DNA of 5,332 bases, taken from the NCBI GenBank assembly GCA_018644745.1, contig JABGPX010000238.1:1-5332 (forward strand), in the 5' to 3' direction. Below the pieces are notes generated by a model that saw only the letters and a list, made by a program, of their open reading frames with translations, was not told the DNA's origin and did no database searches. The stretch comes from Spirochaetales bacterium (GTDB lineage: Bacteria > Spirochaetota > Spirochaetia > ARS1246). Positions 2,855 through 5,332 of the stretch are shown one piece after another. How positions within the stretch are numbered: position 1 is the stretch's first letter; each line of letters begins with the position of its first letter. The translations under genes and the position numbers were made by a program.

Positions 2855-5332
2855 TTATGTGGTGGCAGTATAGCGGGTCCTGCTGATTATCTCTTCCTGG
2901 ATCTTCCTGTCAAGCTGCACGAAATGAGCCGCGAAACCCGTTACCCGCACGACGATATGCCCGTATTCCTCAGGTGATTCAACGGCATTTCTGAGAGTCT
3001 CAGCTGAAACAACGTTGAGCAGAACCAGGGGGCCGTCTTTTTCGAAATACCCTTTTGCCAAACCCGAGACAATGAGGCCTGGATCGGACACGTCTAAAAA
3101 TGAAGGATCAAACTCAAGCTGTAATTGCCCGCCTGCGTTCTTGCTAAAGTCAGCGACGCTGACGGAATTGGCCATTGCAGTAACTCCTTTAGCGCCCTGA
3201 TGGTGAGATGGATTTGCTCCCTGAGCAATAGGCTGCTCCTTTCTCCGGCCGTCAGGTGTTGCTCCGAGGATTGTCTCGGCATATGCATGACCGGCCCAGG
3301 AAAAGAAAGCCGGACGATAGCGGAAACCCTTGCAATTACGATAACGGGAGAGTGCGCTTCGATAATGATCCGTTATTCTGGCAGCAACCGAGGTAACTTC
3401 TTCTTCGTCATCGCCGAACTTCGGGCAGTTGAGGAGATTCTGCCGTATCCTCTCGAATCCTTCAAAATTGACGGAAAGGGCTTTCCGAAGGGTTTCAATG
3501 TCGAAAAGTTGATCTTCGAAGACACATTTTTGAATAGCGATCATCGAATCGGCAATGTTTGCCAGGCCGGAGAACTGAACGACCGATGTATTATAGCTGA
3601 CACCGCAGTCACTAATGTCTCGTCCGGATTCGATACAGCCATGGGTCAGCAAACTGGTAATAAATTCAGGCCAAACCATAGGTATCTGCTCAAATTGCCA
3701 GTCGGTCTGGCGCTTAAGAGCCTGAACAGCAAGATCAACGTGCTTGTCATAGAGCGTCCACACATCAGACATGCTGTTTATTCCGGCACTGAAGCCTTCC
3801 TCAAGAGCATTCATAAAGCATTTGATTCCGCTCAGTGAGAGGGTATCATGGCTGCACCACTCTTTGCCTGGAACGCAGTACCAGAAACAGCCTGAATATG
3901 CCGTATTCCAGGCATCTTGAGGCGCGACACCGTAGCGAATTTCACTATCCCTCAAGACATCCTGGTTTACTAACGCGACACTCCCGTTTCCGTGACGCGC
4001 CATTATGGCCCCAGCGTATTTAATAAATTTGGCATCGACGTCGCCATGCCACATCGCTCCAAGCATCATCATGCCGCCGATCATGTCATACGCCTCGAGG
4101 CAGATCCAGCTCAATTCGTTGGTAGCGTCCGAACCATCTCTGAGCCGACCACCCAAAGAGAAAAACGTTCCGTTTTTCAGAAACAATTCAGCAATAAGCT
4201 CCCTTGCTCCGGTTTTTGTCAGAACTCCCGCCGCTACATCTTTTTCGTAGAGAGGAAAAAGATACTGATCCAGACGGCCATAACCATTGCCCCCGCAGTC
4301 CATTCTCTCTGCCATCATGAAGAACCACAACCACTGCACGCCCTCATGAAAAGTACCGGGCGGCTTTCGTGTTATATTGGCACATGCCAGTGCCACAGTC
4401 TGATAACGTTTGCATTGTTCCGGGTCAGGTGCTTCTAAGGAAAGGTTATGAGCTATCGCAGCGTGCTTTTCAATAAATCGAATAATCGCCTCGCACACTA
4501 CCTTTTGAGATTCAAGGTAATCAGCCCTTTCATTCCTCCCTTCTCTCCGGTGATTCTCGAGGGATGAGACGATTTTGCCATGTATCCCCCCCCAGCCCAT
4601 ATCAATTCCTAGGGAGAGATCCGCACAGGTATGAGTCACGGGGTAACCGCCGGCGCCGAGAGCGGAAGCTTCGTCCGATATCATCTCCAATTCCGCAGAC
4701 TCAGGGAAAAGCCGCGGCCGGAGTTCCATCAAGTCCCAATGGAACTCGCCGACGATGGTTTCCCCCGGATACACTTCCGCCGGGCTCGCATCGAGCAGCG
4801 CTTTGTAGTCCAGCGCTTTGTTCATCGGATTGTACAGAATTCCGGTGTCTCCCGAAGGCAAAATACCCGGAAACGGAGCTTCTATACGTACAACCGTAGA
4901 CTGGTCACCAAGGGCAACAAGTCCGTCGCTTGAAATAGCCGCGGGTCTGCTGGAAGCTTGCCCTAGAGCAATGTCCGAACTTACTGCAAAAATAACCCTG
5001 CCGTGTTCGCGATCGATCCTATCTCGTCTCTCCGAGAGCACTCGCATTCTCTCATTCATCGGCGGAGGCTCATGTAAGTACTCGGATTCCGGTGGCAAGG
5101 GATTTTTCTCGGTAATATCCCGACGGCGAAGTGGCGCTGAAGGCACCTCAACTCTGATTCCGTTTTGATTCAACTCGGCGGTGAGGGAGGAGATAAGTTG
5201 GTCATCCAATTTACCGAAGTCGGTTGGAAAAACTGAGAGCTGCTCAGCTTTACCGGAATACAGATAGTGATAAGGCAGCAGGTTCACGGTAATTCTCTTG
5301 GCGAAAGGCTTCAAGAAATCTACGAGCTCGCG
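2855..5332 (-). CDS. Glycyl radical enzyme (PFL-like) fused to the C-terminus of its activating enzyme (5' end outside window)
   Basis: The frame is open from the window edge to TAA at 2857-2855, 825 codons. Residue numbers count from the TTG at 5314-5312, which is probably internal because RELVDF precedes it in frame. Residues 1-58 resemble the end of a radical-SAM GRE activase (VNLLPYHYLYSGKAEQL, then a helix). Residues 59-85 form a charged, proline-rich linker. Residues 86-819 are a full GRE of 734 residues, close to the length of pyruvate formate-lyase (about 760). GRE landmarks are PGETIVGEF (183-191), GYGRLDQYLFPLYEKD (344-359), catalytic Cys476 in SGCFWYC, GRDISDCGVSYN (564-575), ATPDGRRKEQPIAQGA (685-700) and the glycyl radical loop RVTGFAAHF with Gly793. 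These enzymes are oxygen-labile and make a protein glycyl radical that relays through Cys to attack the substrate. The Cys loop lacks both GCxE and the PFL Cys-Cys, so the reaction is unknown. The gene lies upstream of the isomerase-like gene. GRE identity is near certain; the fusion is strongly suggested. Confidence 0.93.
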   Translation of the reverse strand, partial: RELVDFLKPFAKRITVNLLPYHYLYSGKAEQLSVFPTDFGKLDDQLISSLTAELNQNGIRVEVPSAPLRRRDITEKNPLPPESEYLHEPPPMNERMRVLSERRDRIDREHGRVIFAVSSDIALGQASSRPAAISSDGLVALGDQSTVVRIEAPFPGILPSGDTGILYNPMNKALDYKALLDASPAEVYPGETIVGEFHWDLMELRPRLFPESAELEMISDEASALGAGGYPVTHTCADLSLGIDMGWGGIHGKIVSSLENHRREGRNERADYLESQKVVCEAIIRFIEKHAAIAHNLSLEAPDPEQCKRYQTVALACANITRKPPGTFHEGVQWLWFFMMAERMDCGGNGYGRLDQYLFPLYEKDVAAGVLTKTGARELIAELFLKNGTFFSLGGRLRDGSDATNELSWICLEAYDMIGGMMMLGAMWHGDVDAKFIKYAGAIMARHGNGSVALVNQDVLRDSEIRYGVAPQDAWNTAYSGCFWYCVPGKEWCSHDTLSLSGIKCFMNALEEGFSAGINSMSDVWTLYDKHVDLAVQALKRQTDWQFEQIPMVWPEFITSLLTHGCIESGRDISDCGVSYNTSVVQFSGLANIADSMIAIQKCVFEDQLFDIETLRKALSVNFEGFERIRQNLLNCPKFGDDEEEVTSVAARITDHYRSALSRYRNCKGFRYRPAFFSWAGHAYAETILGATPDGRRKEQPIAQGANPSHHQGAKGVTAMANSVSVADFSKNAGGQLQLEFDPSFLDVSDPGLIVSGLAKGYFEKDGPLVLLNVVSAETLRNAVESPEEYGHIVVRVTGFAAHFVQLDRKIQEEIISRTRYTATT
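2933..2947 (-). other. Glycyl radical site of the GRE (RVTGF, Gly793)
   Basis: Codons for Arg790-Val-Thr-Gly-Phe794, continuing AAHF, match the conserved GRE signature RVxG[FWY]xAxF near the C-terminus. Gly793, codon GGT at 2938-2936, is the residue that would carry the radical after hydrogen abstraction by the activase. The flanks also fit: VSAETLRNAVESPEEY before it and QEEIISRTRY after it. Confidence 0.95.
3875..3895 (-). other. Active-site cysteine loop of the GRE (SGCFWYC, Cys476)
   Basis: Ser474-Gly475-Cys476-Phe-Trp-Tyr-Cys480, followed by VPGKEW, sits where GREs place the thiyl-radical cysteine. Cys476 (codon TGT, 3889-3887) is the expected catalytic residue. The Glu two residues on, present in GCxE-type dehydratases and lyases, is Trp478 here. 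Cys480 is a second nearby cysteine but not adjacent as in PFL. Confidence 0.85.
5141..5332 (-). other. Domain: C-terminal part of a GRE activating enzyme (radical SAM), fused upstream of the GRE
   Basis: The 64 codons nearest the window edge read RELVDFLKPFAKRITVNLLP, then YHYLYSGKAEQLSVF and a helix ending NGIRVEV. Activases of the PflA type end with the pattern LLPYHxLGxxKYExLG, a helix, then GLxVxI. The LLPYH strand, Gly-Lys six residues later and the closing G-I-R-V-E-V strand match in order and spacing. The usual LG after the motif is altered to LYSG. The SAM-binding CxxxCxxC cluster and most of the barrel would lie beyond the window edge. The assignment rests on this C-terminal signature only. 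Confidence 0.75.

Noticed and set aside
3125..3838. 237-residue open frame on the + strand, antisense to the GRE
   Set aside because: It lies wholly inside the GRE gene. Its translation has no recognisable motif and there is no ribosome site. The opposing frame carries conserved GRE signatures, so this one is a shadow.
5057..5059. Separate start of the GRE at the ATG of MNERMRVL
   Set aside because: The sequence reads like a GRE N-terminus, but no Shine-Dalgarno precedes it and no stop ends the activase-like frame. The fusion is the simpler reading, though an unseen stop cannot be fully excluded.
4564..5168. Several overlapping 100-116-residue + strand frames opposite the GRE N-terminal half
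   Set aside because: All are antisense to clear coding sequence, lack ribosome sites and have low-complexity Arg/Pro/Ser-rich translations typical of shadows.
5312..5314. TTG as the start codon of the 819-residue minus-strand protein
   Set aside because: The frame continues open to the window edge (RELVDF before it) and the residues around it match the inside of an activase C-terminus, so the real start is beyond the window.

Overview
The window is 5.3 kb of bacterial DNA packed with metabolic genes. It codes for enzymes of strictly anaerobic carbon metabolism. An oxygen-sensitive glycyl radical enzyme (GRE) sits next to a methyltransferase-like uroporphyrinogen decarboxylase (URO-D) homologue and a sugar-isomerase-fold protein. 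Base composition is balanced and start signals are Shine-Dalgarno type. I cannot name the organism. The gene combination recalls anaerobic polysaccharide or small-molecule degraders such as Lentisphaerae, Planctomycetes or related lineages, but that is weak inference. No tRNA, rRNA, CRISPR array, insertion sequence or other mobile element was seen.

Layout. Bases 2-211 (+) are the last 69 codons of an unrecognised gene that begins outside the window. Its stop codon lies inside the ribosome binding site of the next gene, a URO-D superfamily protein (222-1352, +), so the two form one operon. On the opposite strand, reading from the right edge leftwards, is a very long frame (5332-2855, -) open to the window edge, followed by an L-fucose/L-arabinose-isomerase-like gene (2737-1340, -). 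The two strands converge and the last codons of the URO-D and isomerase genes overlap by 13 bp. A hairpin with a T-run after the isomerase stop lies inside the URO-D coding sequence.

Main point of interest. The long minus-strand frame appears to be a natural fusion. Its first ~64 visible residues look like the C-terminus of a radical-SAM GRE activating enzyme (LLPYH motif and following helix). They run through a proline- and charge-rich linker, without stop or frameshift, into a complete ~734-residue GRE. The GRE has a clear glycyl radical loop (RVTGFAAHF) and an active-site loop SGCFWYC that has neither the GCxE of dehydratase-type GREs nor the Cys-Cys of pyruvate formate-lyase. The substrate is therefore not predictable from known classes.

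The 97-bp gap between the GRE and isomerase genes holds a good sigma-70-type promoter. Just after its -10 box is a 16-bp palindrome of the LacI/GalR-family operator type, which suggests the isomerase gene is induced by a small molecule independently of the GRE. Taken together, I infer a locus for taking up and breaking down an organic substrate, perhaps sugar-derived, under anoxia. The chemistry is unknown.
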